64,000 nt of DNA from NCBI GenBank assembly GCA_016124635.1, contig WGNJ01000007.1, positions 1-64,000 of the forward strand, given 5' to 3'. The first letter of the stretch is position 1; each line of letters starts with the position of its first letter. The stretch comes from Alphaproteobacteria bacterium. GTDB lineage: Bacteria; Pseudomonadota; Alphaproteobacteria; Micropepsales; Micropepsaceae. Below are positions 1 to 9,812 of this stretch, piece after piece. The notes under the pieces were generated by a model. It made no database searches. It was given only the letters and a program-made list of their open reading frames with translations, and had not been told where the DNA came from. The translations under genes and the position numbers were made by a program.

Positions 1-126
1 GGACGAGGCAACGTAGTTGTCACGGTCCTCTGTGACTACGGCACGCGCTATGCCTCGAAGCTCTACAATCCTGAGTTCTTGCGCTCCAAAGGTCTACCGG
101 TCCCTGAATGGTTGGAGGCGAAATGA
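1..126 (+). CDS. Cysteine synthase family protein, C-terminal fragment
   Basis: The window opens inside a reading frame whose last 41 codons end in TGA at 124-126. The tail contains TVLCDYGTRYASKLYNPEFL, typical of the C-terminal end of the PLP-dependent cysteine synthase (CysK/CysM, O-acetylserine sulfhydrylase) family in rhizobia. The enzyme would make cysteine from O-acetylserine and sulfide in the cytoplasm. The PLP lysine and substrate loop lie outside the window. The stop overlaps the ATG of the sulfurtransferase gene (ATGA), so the two are probably translated together. A cystathionine beta-synthase-like assignment is also possible. Confidence 0.8.
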   Translation, partial: GRGNVVVTVLCDYGTRYASKLYNPEFLRSKGLPVPEWLEAK

Positions 127-971
127 AGGCCGACGCCACTGCGCCGCTTGTCTCAACACAATGGCTCGAAGATCATTTGTCGTCGCCTGATATCCGCATC
201 GTCGATGCGTCCTGGCACTTGCCGACGGCAAACCGCAATGCGAAGCGCGAATATCGTGAAGCGCACATTCCGGGCGCCGTCTTCTTCGACATCGACGACA
301 TCAGCGACACCGACTCTCCTTATCCGCACATGTTGCCGAGCCCCGAGAAATTCGCGAGCCGCGCGAAGAAATTGGGTTTGGGCGACGGCAATCGAATTGT
401 TGTCTATGACGCCGCCGGTCTGTTCTCTGCCGCGCGCGTATGGTGGATGTTTCGCGCGATGGGCAAGGACGAGGTTTCTGTCCTCGATGGCGGCTTCCCC
501 AAGTGGCAGACCGAGCGGCGGCCTGTCGACGATATGCCGCCGGTTACAAAGGAGCGGCATTTCACGCCCCGGCCCAACCATCTCCTCGTTCGCGACATGG
601 ACGAGGTAAAGGCCAACTTGGATAGCAAGCGCGAGCAACTTGTCGACGCCCGCTCTGCCGCGCGTTTTCACGCGCAAGAACCCGAACCGCGCCCGGGCGT
701 CCGTGGCGGACACATTCCGGGCTCAAAGAACCTTCATTACCAGCGATTGCTCAATGCCGACGGCACGATGCTGCAGGGAGATGCGCTGTCCGCTGCTTTT
801 CGCGAGGCTGGCGTCGATGTCGACAGACCGGTGATCGCAAGCTGCGGTTCCGGCGTTACCGCCGCGATCGTGCTCCTCGGCCTTGCTGTTCTCGGCGCGC
901 GAGACGGTGCCATTTACGACGGCTCTTGGTCCGAGTGGGGCGCACGCTCTGAAATGCCGATCGCGAGATGA
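123..971 (+). CDS. sseA: 3-mercaptopyruvate sulfurtransferase (tandem rhodanese)
   Basis: This 282-residue protein has two rhodanese domains (roughly 10-135 and 160-280). The second carries the active-site loop CGSGVT with Cys241, the signature that separates mercaptopyruvate sulfurtransferases from thiosulfate sulfurtransferases. It moves sulfur from 3-mercaptopyruvate to a thiol acceptor. The ATG at 123 was chosen over one at 108 because GGAGG lies just upstream and the start overlaps the TGA of the cysteine synthase gene. Its own TGA overlaps the next ATG at 968, giving a three-gene coupled operon around cysteine sulfur metabolism. Confidence 0.92.
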   Translation: MKADATAPLVSTQWLEDHLSSPDIRIVDASWHLPTANRNAKREYREAHIPGAVFFDIDDISDTDSPYPHMLPSPEKFASRAKKLGLGDGNRIVVYDAAGLFSAARVWWMFRAMGKDEVSVLDGGFPKWQTERRPVDDMPPVTKERHFTPRPNHLLVRDMDEVKANLDSKREQLVDARSAARFHAQEPEPRPGVRGGHIPGSKNLHYQRLLNADGTMLQGDALSAAFREAGVDVDRPVIASCGSGVTAAIVLLGLAVLGARDGAIYDGSWSEWGARSEMPIAR

Positions 972-1501
972 GCAAGCCGCCGATCCCGATCACGGTTACG
1001 AAGCTCGAAATGAAAGAGCGCCCGGCGCACGTGCGCCCGCAACTGCCGCACAGCCCGGATCATGCGCGCGCGATGCTCATGAAGCTTGATAGCCCGCCGG
1101 TGCATTTCTATCGCTACCTCTATGATACCGTCGGCAAGGACTATGTCTGGGTAGCGCGCCGCCGCATGGGCGACGACGCGATCGCCGCAATCGTCGGCCA
1201 TACGAACGTCGAGATCTACGTCCTCTATGTCGGCGGCTGCCCCGCCGGATTCGCCGAGCTTGATTTTCGCAAACGTGGGGAAGCGGAGCTCGCCTATTTC
1301 GGTTTGCTGCCGGAGTTCATCGGCCGCGGATACGGAACCTACTTGCTTGGAAGCGCCATCGACGTCGCTTGGTCGCATGAGATCGAGCGATTGTGGGTTC
1401 ACACCAACACGCTCGACCACTCACGCGCTCTCCCGCTCTATCAAAAGCTCGGGTTCACACCCTATGCGCAAGAAAAGGCGGAGATCGTCCCGATCGACTA
1501 G
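968..1501 (+). CDS. GNAT family N-acetyltransferase
   Basis: The 177-residue protein has the GNAT acetyl-CoA binding loop (GRGYGTYLL near residues 119-127) followed by the usual C-terminal motif LYQKLGF. The substrate cannot be read from the sequence. It starts in an ATGA overlap with sseA, so it belongs to the cysteine synthase/sseA operon and may act on a small sulfur or amino-acid metabolite; that is inference from context only. Its TAG stop shares a CTAG tetranucleotide with the TAG stop of the convergent gene on the other strand. Confidence 0.88.
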   Translation: MSKPPIPITVTKLEMKERPAHVRPQLPHSPDHARAMLMKLDSPPVHFYRYLYDTVGKDYVWVARRRMGDDAIAAIVGHTNVEIYVLYVGGCPAGFAELDFRKRGEAELAYFGLLPEFIGRGYGTYLLGSAIDVAWSHEIERLWVHTNTLDHSRALPLYQKLGFTPYAQEKAEIVPID

Positions 1502-2034
1502 GGACTCCCGGTCTCGATGAACTTCTTCAGCCGCGCCACTTGCTCGCTGACCATCGCGTCGGCCTTTTGTGGCCACTCGCCGAAGCCGCCCACCATGTGT
1601 CCGCCGAGATCATAGGTGACGACCAAGTCGGTCTCCTGTCCGGCGCCGGTCATCTCCCACGACATCGAGCCCGCAAGTCCCGATCCCTGGAAGGGTCCGA
1701 GCGCGCCGCGCATGCGCAACAATTTCCCGGGCATGGCGGTGGCAACACTCAAATGCTCAACCGAGCCGCCACCGGGCAATGCTTCGCAAAAGCAGCCCCC
1801 TGCCTTCGCGTCGATCGACAGGTTCGCCGCGTTCTTCGACCACGTATGCCCCGGATTCCACCATTTCGCGGGCTCGACGATCGTCGCGTACACCTTGTCG
1901 GCGGCGGCCGCGATGTGCGCTTTGACCTGCAATTGAAACCCCGTCGGCGAAACGTCGGTGACATCCGCGTGTGCACCGCCCGCCGCGCCGGCGACCATTG
2001 CTATCGCCACCAATCCAACATTGAGCTTGATCAT
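1498..2034 (-). CDS. Exported SRPBCC (START/Bet v1-like) domain protein
   Basis: This 178-residue protein has a signal peptide of about 23 residues ending AGGAHA, then an SRPBCC-type ligand-binding fold of the polyketide cyclase/dehydrase kind (VKAHIAAAADKVYATIVEPAKWW at the start is typical of the family and WKNPG-like tryptophan-rich text follows). It probably binds a hydrophobic ligand in the periplasm. ATG at 2034 is preferred over a TTG at 2046 because GGGGAC lies 6 nt upstream and the signal peptide then starts cleanly. A palindrome at 2064-2081 sits directly upstream and may be its operator. No partner gene is evident. Confidence 0.72.
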   Translation of the reverse strand: MIKLNVGLVAIAMVAGAAGGAHADVTDVSPTGFQLQVKAHIAAAADKVYATIVEPAKWWNPGHTWSKNAANLSIDAKAGGCFCEALPGGGSVEHLSVATAMPGKLLRMRGALGPFQGSGLAGSMSWEMTGAGQETDLVVTYDLGGHMVGGFGEWPQKADAMVSEQVARLKKFIETGSP

Positions 2035-2063
2035 CGCCGTCCCCAAAAGGTTCCCAGGCGATC

Positions 2064-2081
2064 AGTAAGTCATAACTTACT
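2064..2081. promoter_or_regulatory. Candidate operator palindrome upstream of the SRPBCC gene
   Basis: AGTAAGT and ACTTACT form a perfect 7-bp inverted repeat around the 4-nt spacer CATA. It lies 30-47 bp before the start codon of the minus-strand SRPBCC gene, in an AT-rich patch that stands out from the GC-rich surroundings. Its size and position suit a dimeric repressor site (HxlR/MarR, ArsR or TetR type). The regulator is not identified and no such gene lies next to it. Confidence 0.45.
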
Positions 2082-2128
2082 TAAGGGGACAAGCGTTCAC
2101 TGCCGTTCGGGCGGTCACAAGTCTGCGA

Positions 2129-2353
2129 CTACGCGATGAGTCCAGCTGCCACTGACGAGGACGTCGTCCTGGCGACGGAGCGCTGAGAAGGGCGGAAAGC
2201 AATCACGAGGCCGAGAGCGCCCACGATCGCGCAAGCCAGGAACATATCGAACGCCGCGGCGGCCAACGTTGGCGGCAAAAGTGCGGCCGCAAAGCCGAGC
2301 AAGGCGCCAATTGGCGCCGCGAGCACAAAGGCGACGAGGAGTTTCCTGCGCAT
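2129..2353 (-). CDS. Small two-helix membrane protein, unknown function
   Basis: The 74-residue product begins with a positively charged MRRK and has two hydrophobic stretches (about residues 5-25 and 30-52) followed by a polar tail rich in Ser, Arg and Thr. The ATG at 2353 is chosen rather than an upstream in-frame start because it puts the basic residues in front of the first helix; a weak GAGAG lies about 5 nt upstream. No family was recognised. It could be a conserved short inner-membrane protein or a chance frame. Confidence 0.45.
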   Translation of the reverse strand: MRRKLLVAFVLAAPIGALLGFAAALLPPTLAAAAFDMFLACAIVGALGLVIAFRPSQRSVARTTSSSVAAGLIA

Positions 2354-2496
2354 GCTGTCTCTCAGCGAATCACATCGCAATTCGCAGTGTACTGTGCGCG
2401 AGAACGCGAGAAGACAGCCTTCGGTTGCGTGACGGTGGAAAGATAGTCCTTATCCACTGCCGTTGCGGCGTATGCCTTCGTAATAGGCCGCCCGCA

Positions 2497-2925
2497 TTAC
2501 TTCGAGTTAAATTGACCACGCGTCAGTTTAGCAGATGCCAACATCGGCTCGCCGTCAAACGCGCCGAACCAGCCGAGCACCAAGGCGTCTCCGTCGGCAT
2601 GAACGATCACTACGCCGTCGACACAACCATCGCCCTTTCGCTTGTCGAACGCTCCGCGCGTAATCGTTTCCTTGTAGATGACGTATCCGCCGCTGGCCGT
2701 GCCAAGGCGCTCGAGCTCGCCGCCGCACTTCAATTTGGGATAATCCGTCGTACCGCCTTGCTCCGAAAGCACGAGCGTCATCGGATAGCGCGCCTCGCCC
2801 TCCCCATCTACCTGGCGCATGGAGTCGTACCAGGTCCCCTCGCCAGGGTCGGACGCTGTGGAAAACTCGGCCCGCGCAACTCCCGTCGCAGCGATCGAAG
2901 CAACGATCAAAAGCAAAGCGCGCAT
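2497..2925 (-). CDS. Exported hypothetical protein
   Basis: The 142-residue protein has a clear signal peptide (MRALLLIVAS with cleavage after VARA) and a mature domain with two cysteines, in KLKCGG and GDGCVDG, that could form a disulfide in the periplasm. The start at 2925 is fixed by GGAGGG 5 nt upstream; an earlier in-frame start would put 13 charged residues before the signal peptide. No recognised domain. It stands alone on the minus strand next to other small exported proteins. Confidence 0.7.
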   Translation of the reverse strand: MRALLLIVASIAATGVARAEFSTASDPGEGTWYDSMRQVDGEGEARYPMTLVLSEQGGTTDYPKLKCGGELERLGTASGGYVIYKETITRGAFDKRKGDGCVDGVVIVHADGDALVLGWFGAFDGEPMLASAKLTRGQFNSK

Positions 2926-3059
2926 GTGAACCCTCCGTCTCGATGGCGGGATAGAATAGAGCAACTGATACCAGAGGCGAATTGATGCTTGTCACCGGCC
3001 GATACCTCAATTTCGGACATCCGTTGGGCTAAGATCGCCCGGCCAAAAGGGGAAAACCC

Positions 3060-3257
3060 ATGCGACCGCTCGCCCGCTCGCTCGTCCTATTGCCGGCCAC
3101 CGCCCTCGCGGTCGCGACCGCGCGCGCAGACGTCGCCCCCGACCCGGTCGAGACCACCGGCATTGCTGCAATCGCTATCGGCGCGTTGGCCCTTTTGGTT
3201 TTCGCCGGTGTCCTGGTCGTTAGATATCTTCGCGCGCGCAAATCTTCGGGCCGCTGA
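3060..3257 (+). CDS. Small exported single-span membrane protein
   Basis: The 65-residue product has an N-terminal signal-like stretch ending ATARA, a short linker, a transmembrane helix of about 20 residues, and a basic cytoplasmic tail (RARKSSGR). AAGGGG upstream of the ATG serves as ribosome binding site. The TGA is directly followed by the ATG of the next GNAT gene without a spacer, so the two are an operon. The function is unknown; the topology suggests a small inner-membrane protein. Confidence 0.6.
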   Translation: MRPLARSLVLLPATALAVATARADVAPDPVETTGIAAIAIGALALLVFAGVLVVRYLRARKSSGR

Positions 3258-3683
3258 ATGAGTGTTGAGATCCGCTTCGCTGAACCCGATGACGCCGATG
3301 CAGTCGCCACTCTGCTGATCGAACTGGGCTATGACGTCACTTCGCCGCGGATCCGGCAGAGCCTATCGGCAATGAAGCCGAACCTCGATCCCGTGTTCGT
3401 CGCCTCAAACAAGGGCGAGATTGTTGGGATGGTTTCGCTCATTGTTTGCCGATGGATCCAGTGGGAAAAGCCGATCGCTCGCGTTCCGGCCATGATCGTT
3501 CATGACGCGCACCAGCGCCGCGGTGTCGGCCGCGCGCTCGTCGAGCACGCGGTTACTCATGCCCGCCAGCTGGGTTGCGGCGCGATCGAGCTCACATCCG
3601 CAAACGACAGGGCGTATGCCCACGCCTTTTATCGCGACATCGGATTCGCGCAGACGTCCCTCCGGTTTAAGAAGCTTATCTGA
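3258..3683 (+). CDS. GNAT family N-acetyltransferase
   Basis: The 141-residue single-domain acetyltransferase has motif A as HQRRGVGRALVEHA (about residues 86-99) and the C-terminal ANDRAYAHAFYRDIGF motif that is usual in small GNATs. The substrate is unknown. The gene abuts the upstream 65-residue membrane protein gene (stop and start adjacent) and is convergent with a 75-residue hypothetical gene. Confidence 0.88.
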   Translation: MSVEIRFAEPDDADAVATLLIELGYDVTSPRIRQSLSAMKPNLDPVFVASNKGEIVGMVSLIVCRWIQWEKPIARVPAMIVHDAHQRRGVGRALVEHAVTHARQLGCGAIELTSANDRAYAHAFYRDIGFAQTSLRFKKLI

Positions 3684-3695
3684 CAGCGAAACTGC

Positions 3696-3923
3696 TCACG
3701 AAAACTGCGACCTGAAGACGGCCTTGATGTGTGCAAGCCGCGCCTCGAGCCGCTTTTCGATCTCCGTCTCACCAAGCTGGTGCGCAAGTTTGATCGCATC
3801 CTGAAAAGCATCTTTCGCATTCGCATACTCGCCGGTTGGATACCGGGAGTCATACATCGCGTCGTAATACTTCTCGCCGAGCTGCTCGAGAGCTTGGAGA
3901 CGTTGGTGCGGATCGAGCGACAT
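3696..3923 (-). CDS. Conserved small helical protein downstream of aapP
   Basis: The 75-residue protein is soluble, mostly helical and charged, and carries an RYPTGEYANAKDAF segment. Its ATG lies two bases after the TAG of aapP, so it is probably read from the end of the aap mRNA. The frame uses the same codon bias as its neighbours and has no competing frame. No domain was recognised; a role in amino-acid uptake is only suggested by position. Confidence 0.62.
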   Translation of the reverse strand: MSLDPHQRLQALEQLGEKYYDAMYDSRYPTGEYANAKDAFQDAIKLAHQLGETEIEKRLEARLAHIKAVFRSQFS

Positions 3924-3925
3924 GC

Positions 3926-4671
<746 letters not shown>

Positions 4672-4675
<4 letters not shown>

Positions 4676-5766
4676 CGTCGTTCCCCCGCGTTCAGTACGC
4701 GCTCCATGTGCCGCGAATAGCGAGACATTGAAAAGCAAAATACCCAAAATACGGCCGCCGCGAAGAGATACCCGGTGAATGCCGTCGACGGCGACGCCCA
4801 ATGCGAGTCCGAGGTACCCGATTGGATGATGCCAAGCAGATCGAAGAACCCGATGATCGACACCAATGTCGTGTCCTTGAAGATCCCAATGAACGTTGAC
4901 ACGATATTGGGAATCGCGAGCCTCAGAGCCTGCGGCAGAATGATGAGCGTGTTGCTTTGCCAGTAGCCGAGGCCGAGCGCAGTGGCCGCCTCCTGCTGAC
5001 CTTTTGCCACCGCCTGCAATCCGCCACGCACGACCTCCGCCATATAGGCCGAATTGAATAGTGCCACCGCGATCAGCGCCCTTAGCAGCTTGTCGACAGT
5101 AACACCCTGCGGCGCGAACAAGGGCAGCATGTAGGAGGCCATGAACAGCACGGTCACGAGAGGCACGCCGCGCCAAAACTCGATGAAAATCACGGACGCA
5201 ATGCGCACCACCGGTAGATCCGATCGGCGCCCCAGCGCCAGCAAAATGCCCAGCGGCAGCGACAGCAGGATGCCCGTCACCGCCACAACCATTGTCAAAA
5301 GCAAGCCGCCCCAGCGCGACGTAGGCACGACCCCGAGCCCCAGCCCTCCTGTCAGAAGACAGTAAGCGACGACCGGATAGATCGTGACCATTAGGACCGC
5401 AACCAGCATCTTCCGCGGCAAGCGCGGCAGCGTCAGCCATAAGATCCCGGCAACGAGTAGAGCGAACGTCAGGATAGGCCGCCATCTCTCGCCGTCGTCA
5501 TAGAAACCATAAAGGATCAAACCGATGCGGTTGGTAATGAATGGCCAACAGGCGCCCGCGCCTTCGCCCAGACACGCCTCGCGGCTACCGCCGGTCCATA
5601 CCGCATTCACGATCGCCCACTGCACCGTGGGAACAACGAGCCAATAGATGATAACGAGTGCGACGATGGTCAGCGCGCCGTTGAGCGGGCTCGAGAACAG
5701 GTTTTCTCGCAGCCACTCGAGGGGCCGGAAGCGTTCGACGGGTCGCGCTTCGGGGAACATCGCCAT
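4672..5766 (-). CDS. aapM: General L-amino acid ABC transporter, permease AapM
   Basis: The 364-residue permease has a membrane part of about eight helices with the binding-protein-dependent transport signature [12 protein letters not shown] near residues 261-272, as in HisM/GlnP-type permeases. The long N-terminal region before the core is typical of AapM rather than of short GlnP proteins. It pairs with AapQ to form the inner-membrane channel. The gene lies two bases after the aapQ stop and overlaps aapP by four bases. A second ATG two codons in is an equally possible start. Confidence 0.95.
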
Positions 5767-5768
5767 GG

Positions 5769-6944
5769 TTAGCGTTCCGTCAGCGCGATACGCGCATTAT
5801 ACCAGTTCATCAATGCGCTCGTGATCAGGCTCAACGACAGATAGACGCCCATTGTTATGGCGATGACTTCGACCTCGTGCCCCGACTGATTGAGCGTCGT
5901 GCCGGCGAAGATCGAAACGAGATCCGGATAGGCGATCGCAACCGCAAGCGACGAATTCTTGGTTAGATTCAGATATTGGCTCGTGAGCGGCGGCACGATC
6001 TGGCGCATTGCTTGCGGCACGACGACCAGCCGCAACATTTGCCCACGCGTCAGCCCGAGCGCCAGCGCGGCCTCGCGCTGCCCCCCGGCGACACCTGAGA
6101 TGCCGGCACGGACGGCCTCGGCAATATAGGTCGCCGTGTAGGCCGAGAGCGCAACGACCAGCGCGATCAGTTCCGGAATGATGACTAGTCCGCCGACGAA
6201 ATTGAAACCTTCGAGTTCCGGAAAGGAAAAACTCAGAGGAAAGCCGGTCAGTGCACCAACCAACAACGGCGGCAAAACGACAAGGGCACTCGCCGCGGGC
6301 AACGTGTTGAAGCGCTGCCCCGTCAACTCCCGCCGATCCCGCGCCCAACCGCGTAGCCAAAATGCGCCGACGACACCGACGAGGAATGCGGCCCCAACCC
6401 AAACGAACTCAGGCGCTGCTTCCGGACGTGGCACATACACGCCGCGATTGTTGATGAAGACGTCTGCGATCGGGTTGAAGCTCTCGCGCGGGCCCGGCAG
6501 GGCCCTGAGCACGGCGAAGTACCAAAAGAATATCTGCAACAACAGGGGCACATTGCGCAGCAGCTCGACATAGGAGACGCAAAGCTTGGCGACGAGCCAA
6601 TTCGAAGACAGCTGTCCGATACCGATGGCAAAGCCGAGGATCGTCGCAAACACGATGCCGAGCACTGCCACCAACAACGTGTTCAGGAGGCCGACCAACA
6701 GCACGCGACCGTAGGTCGAGGTCTCAGAATACGGAACGAGATGCTGAATGATGTCGAAGCCGGCGGTGGTGTTGAGGAAGCTGAAGCCCGAAGCGCCTTG
6801 CTCGCTCATCACATGCCTGACAAGTCCCGCTAGCGCAAAAGCGATCGCAGCGAGCAGCACGGCTTGAACGATCAAGCCGCGCACGCGCCGAGAGCGCCAC
6901 CACGGCGTCTTTGCGCTACCCGGAGACACTGCGGCGTCAGTCAA
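5769..6944 (-). CDS. aapQ: General L-amino acid ABC transporter, permease AapQ
   Basis: The 391-residue permease has the split transmembrane layout of AapQ, a periplasmic insert around residues 150-180, and the EAA loop REAALALGLTRGQM near residues 300-313. Together with AapM it forms the translocation pore for a broad range of L-amino acids. It follows aapJ by nine bases and precedes aapM by two, consistent with one transcript. Confidence 0.95.
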   Translation of the reverse strand: MTDAAVSPGSAKTPWWRSRRVRGLIVQAVLLAAIAFALAGLVRHVMSEQGASGFSFLNTTAGFDIIQHLVPYSETSTYGRVLLVGLLNTLLVAVLGIVFATILGFAIGIGQLSSNWLVAKLCVSYVELLRNVPLLLQIFFWYFAVLRALPGPRESFNPIADVFINNRGVYVPRPEAAPEFVWVGAAFLVGVVGAFWLRGWARDRRELTGQRFNTLPAASALVVLPPLLVGALTGFPLSFSFPELEGFNFVGGLVIIPELIALVVALSAYTATYIAEAVRAGISGVAGGQREAALALGLTRGQMLRLVVVPQAMRQIVPPLTSQYLNLTKNSSLAVAIAYPDLVSIFAGTTLNQSGHEVEVIAITMGVYLSLSLITSALMNWYNARIALTER

Positions 6945-6953
6945 GCGGCCGCC

Positions 6954-7973
6954 TCAGCGTACCGGCGGTGCGTACTGCAGGCCGCCGTGTTTCCAAAGCG
7001 CGTTCAGCCCGCGCTGAATTTTCAGCGGCGAGCCCTGCCCCACGTTCCGCTCGAAGATCTCTCCGTAGTTGCCGACCTGCTTAATCGCGCGCACGGCCCA
7101 GTCGTTGCTCAGGCCCATCGACTGGCCGAAGGATCCCTCAACGCCGAGCAATCGCCTGATCTCCGGGTTCGGCGATTTCAGCATCTGGTCGACGTTCTTC
7201 GATGTCACACCGAGCTCTTCGGCGTTGATCAGCGCAAAGAGTGTCCAACGCACGATGTCGCCCCATTGCGGATCGCTCTGATTGACGGCCGGTCCAAGCG
7301 GCTCCTTGGAAATGATCTCCGGCAAAATGACGTGGTCGGCCGGGTTCTTGAGCGTGAGACGTTCCGCATAGAGTCCGGATTGATCCGTCGTTATCGCGTC
7401 GCAACGTCCGCTGTCGTAAGCGGCGACCACTTCAGGCTCCCGCTCGAACGCGATGACCGTGTATTTGAGTTTGTTGGATCGAAAATAGTCGGCCAGATTG
7501 AGTTCTGTCGTCGTACCGGTGTTGGTGCAGATATTGGCGCCATTGAGCTGCTTGGCGCTCTTGATGTTCAACTTCTTCGGCACCATGAAGCCTTGGCCGT
7601 CGTAATAGATGGTACCGGCAAACTCGAGCCCCAGCTGCACGTCGCGGCTCATCGTCCACGTCGTATTACGTGAGAGCACGTCGTACTCGCCGGACTGCAA
7701 GGCTGTGAATCGCACCTTGGCCGATGCTGGTGTGAAGCGAACCTTCTGCGCGTCGCCGAAGATTGCGGCGGCGAGCGCGCGGCAGAAGTCGACGTCGAGG
7801 CCCGTCCAACGGCCCTTTGCGTCCGGCGTCGAAAATCCTTGCAGGCCCTCGCTCACGCCACAGCGCAAATATCCGTTCTTGAGCACCTTCTGCAGCGTGG
7901 GCGAAGGCCCGGCGAATGCTGGCTGCGTCAGAATGGCAGCTAGAAAGGCCAAAGCGGCGACACGAATGCGCAT
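6954..7973 (-). CDS. aapJ: General L-amino acid ABC transporter, periplasmic binding protein AapJ
   Basis: The 339-residue family 3 solute-binding protein has a signal peptide (MRIRVAALAF, cleavage after PAFA) and the motif GFSTPDAKGRWTGLDVDFCR characteristic of this group. It captures amino acids in the periplasm for AapQMP. ATG at 7973 is used because AAGGG lies 7 nt upstream; the open frame extends 23 codons further, but those precede the signal peptide and are unlikely to be translated. It heads the operon and is transcribed divergently from metC across a 113-bp gap. Confidence 0.95.
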   Translation of the reverse strand: MRIRVAALAFLAAILTQPAFAGPSPTLQKVLKNGYLRCGVSEGLQGFSTPDAKGRWTGLDVDFCRALAAAIFGDAQKVRFTPASAKVRFTALQSGEYDVLSRNTTWTMSRDVQLGLEFAGTIYYDGQGFMVPKKLNIKSAKQLNGANICTNTGTTTELNLADYFRSNKLKYTVIAFEREPEVVAAYDSGRCDAITTDQSGLYAERLTLKNPADHVILPEIISKEPLGPAVNQSDPQWGDIVRWTLFALINAEELGVTSKNVDQMLKSPNPEIRRLLGVEGSFGQSMGLSNDWAVRAIKQVGNYGEIFERNVGQGSPLKIQRGLNALWKHGGLQYAPPVR

Positions 7974-8086
7974 GGAAGAACCCTTGTGTTCGGCGTGACT
8001 TGAGACTGAGGAAGGATTGCGGCCGCTCCCGTTGCAGGGCACTTTCTAACCGCCCGATGGGGCAAGATGAAGGAGGGCTTGGGCCC

Positions 8087-9259
8087 ATGTCAAAGCCGGA
8101 TGCGCCACGCCGCAAGCCAGAAACCGAGGTCGTTACCGCGGGACGCAACCCTTTGGCGCATCACGGCGCGGTCAATCCGCCCGTCTATCACGTTTCGACA
8201 CTGCTCCACCCAACCATGGAATCACTGGAGAAGCGCTCGCAAACCTACTCATATGGCCGTCGCGGTTCTCCCACTTCGCAGGCGCTGTCCGACGCCATTA
8301 ACCGCCTCGAAGGCGGTGCGGGTTGCGTGCTCGCGCCGTCGGGCTATGCGGCTGTGACGCTAGCCTTGATGAGCGTGCTTCACAGTGGAGACCACCTGTT
8401 GGTGACCGACAATGCCTACGGCCCAACGCGCGCGTTCTGCGACAAGATTCTGACGCGCTTTGGCGTTGAGACCACGTACTACGAACCTACGATCGGCGCA
8501 GGCGTTGCTGAATTGATGCGCAAGAACACGCGCGCGGTGTTCTGCGAAAGCCCCGGCTCACTGACGTTTGAGGTGCAGGACATCCCCGCCATTTCGCAGG
8601 CCGCACACAAAGGCGATGCCGTCGTCATCGCCGACAACACATGGGCGACACCGCTTCTATTCGACGCCTTCGCGCATGGTGTCGACATGACGCTTCACGC
8701 CGCGACGAAGTACATCGTCGGTCACTCCGACGCGATGCTCGGCGTCGTCACGGCCAACAATGCCACCTGGAAACAACTTCGAGACACGCATGGCAATCTC
8801 GGCATGCATGTCGGCCCCGATGACGTTTATCTCGGCCAGCGCGGCCTCAGAACGATGGCCATCCGGCTGAAGCAGCACGAAGAGACCGCTCTGGCGTTGG
8901 CTCACTGGTTGCAGCGCCGTGCCGAAGTTGCCCGCGTCCTCTATCCTGCCCTGCCCGACGATCCGGGCCACTCGCTTTGGCGGCGTGATTTCACGGGTGC
9001 CTCCGGCCTCTTCGGCGTCGAGCTCAAGCCGGTGTCGCACACCGCGCTCGCCTCAATGCTCGACCATTTGGAACTCTTCGGCATGGGCTGGTCGTGGGGT
9101 GGCTATGAAAGCCTCATGGTGCCAGCCCACCCCACGCGAACGGCGCGCCCGCTGAAGACGGAAGGACCGCTTCTGCGCATCCACGCCGGCCTCGAGGCCG
9201 TTGACGACCTCATCGCGGATCTCGACGCGGGATTTGCCAGGCTGAACAACGCATCATGA
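8087..9259 (+). CDS. metC: Cystathionine beta-lyase (PLP-dependent)
   Basis: The 390-residue enzyme of the Cys/Met metabolism fold-type I PLP family has the PLP lysine in [14 protein letters not shown] and the upstream ADNTWATP segment. It would split cystathionine to homocysteine, pyruvate and ammonia in methionine synthesis. The start at 8087 follows AGGAGG at 8071-8076; open frame further upstream lies in the leader of aapJ. Its TGA overlaps the ATG of hisI. A closely related gamma-synthase/lyase activity cannot be ruled out, but the sequence closely fits rhizobial MetC. Confidence 0.9.
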   Translation: MSKPDAPRRKPETEVVTAGRNPLAHHGAVNPPVYHVSTLLHPTMESLEKRSQTYSYGRRGSPTSQALSDAINRLEGGAGCVLAPSGYAAVTLALMSVLHSGDHLLVTDNAYGPTRAFCDKILTRFGVETTYYEPTIGAGVAELMRKNTRAVFCESPGSLTFEVQDIPAISQAAHKGDAVVIADNTWATPLLFDAFAHGVDMTLHAATKYIVGHSDAMLGVVTANNATWKQLRDTHGNLGMHVGPDDVYLGQRGLRTMAIRLKQHEETALALAHWLQRRAEVARVLYPALPDDPGHSLWRRDFTGASGLFGVELKPVSHTALASMLDHLELFGMGWSWGGYESLMVPAHPTRTARPLKTEGPLLRIHAGLEAVDDLIADLDAGFARLNNAS

Positions 9260-9597
9260 CCGAACACCTCTCGATCGACGCCTTCGTCAAAGCAATCCGC
9301 TTCGACGCCCAAGGACTGGTCACGACGGTCGCACAAGACGCCGCCGACGGCCGCGTGCTCATGGTCGCGTGGATGAACGCCGACACGTTGCGTCAAACGC
9401 TCACGAGCGGCGACGTTACATACTGGTCGCGGTCGCGCGGCGAAGTCTGGCGCAAAGGAGCAACCTCGGGTCACACGCAAAGGCTCGTCGAAGCTTGGGT
9501 CGATTGCGACGGCGATACCGTCCTGCTGAAGGTGGATCAAACAGGTCCCGCATGTCACACGGGCGCCGCGACCTGCTTCTTCCGCAAGTTTCAATGA
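9256..9597 (+). CDS. hisI: Phosphoribosyl-AMP cyclohydrolase
   Basis: The 113-residue protein contains the conserved [18 protein letters not shown] stretch, the metal-binding DCDGD, and the C-terminal GPACHTG with its cysteine and histidine. It opens the adenine ring of phosphoribosyl-AMP in the third step of histidine synthesis. It is the free-standing HisI without a HisE domain. The ATG overlaps the metC stop (ATGA), an unusual pairing of methionine and histidine genes. The last seven bases overlap a convergent small membrane-protein gene. Confidence 0.95.
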   Translation: MTEHLSIDAFVKAIRFDAQGLVTTVAQDAADGRVLMVAWMNADTLRQTLTSGDVTYWSRSRGEVWRKGATSGHTQRLVEAWVDCDGDTVLLKVDQTGPACHTGAATCFFRKFQ

Positions 9598-9812
9598 AAT
9601 AGACCCGGCGAGTCGTCCGGACCGCCGCGATGGAGGTCGGGAAACGCCGCCAGCGCTATGCCGATCACAAAGCCTATCACAGCGCCGGTGATCGTCCCGG
9701 GTAGCCATTTGTCGGCCACCGAGCCGATCCATGCCGCCCCGACGACCGTCGGCGCGCATATCAAGAACAACATCAGTTTGCCGCTCCGGCGCGGACGCGA
9801 ACGCCTAGCCAT
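9591..9812 (-). CDS. Small membrane protein, unknown function
   Basis: The 73-residue product has a basic N-terminus ([12 protein letters not shown]) and two hydrophobic segments joined by a short loop, then a polar tail. The ATG at 9812 lies inside the last codons of the FAD oxidase gene (8-base overlap), so it is the third gene of the Sel1/oxidase operon by position. The glycine-rich second helix recalls small glycine-zipper membrane proteins, but no family is certain. Confidence 0.55.
   Translation of the reverse strand: MARRSRPRRSGKLMLFLICAPTVVGAAWIGSVADKWLPGTITGAVIGFVIGIALAAFPDLHRGGPDDSPGLFH

Noticed and set aside
7974-8086. SAM-II riboswitch in the metC leader
   Set aside because: metC genes in this group are sometimes preceded by SAM-II RNA, but I could not place its pseudoknot stems in the 113-bp region.
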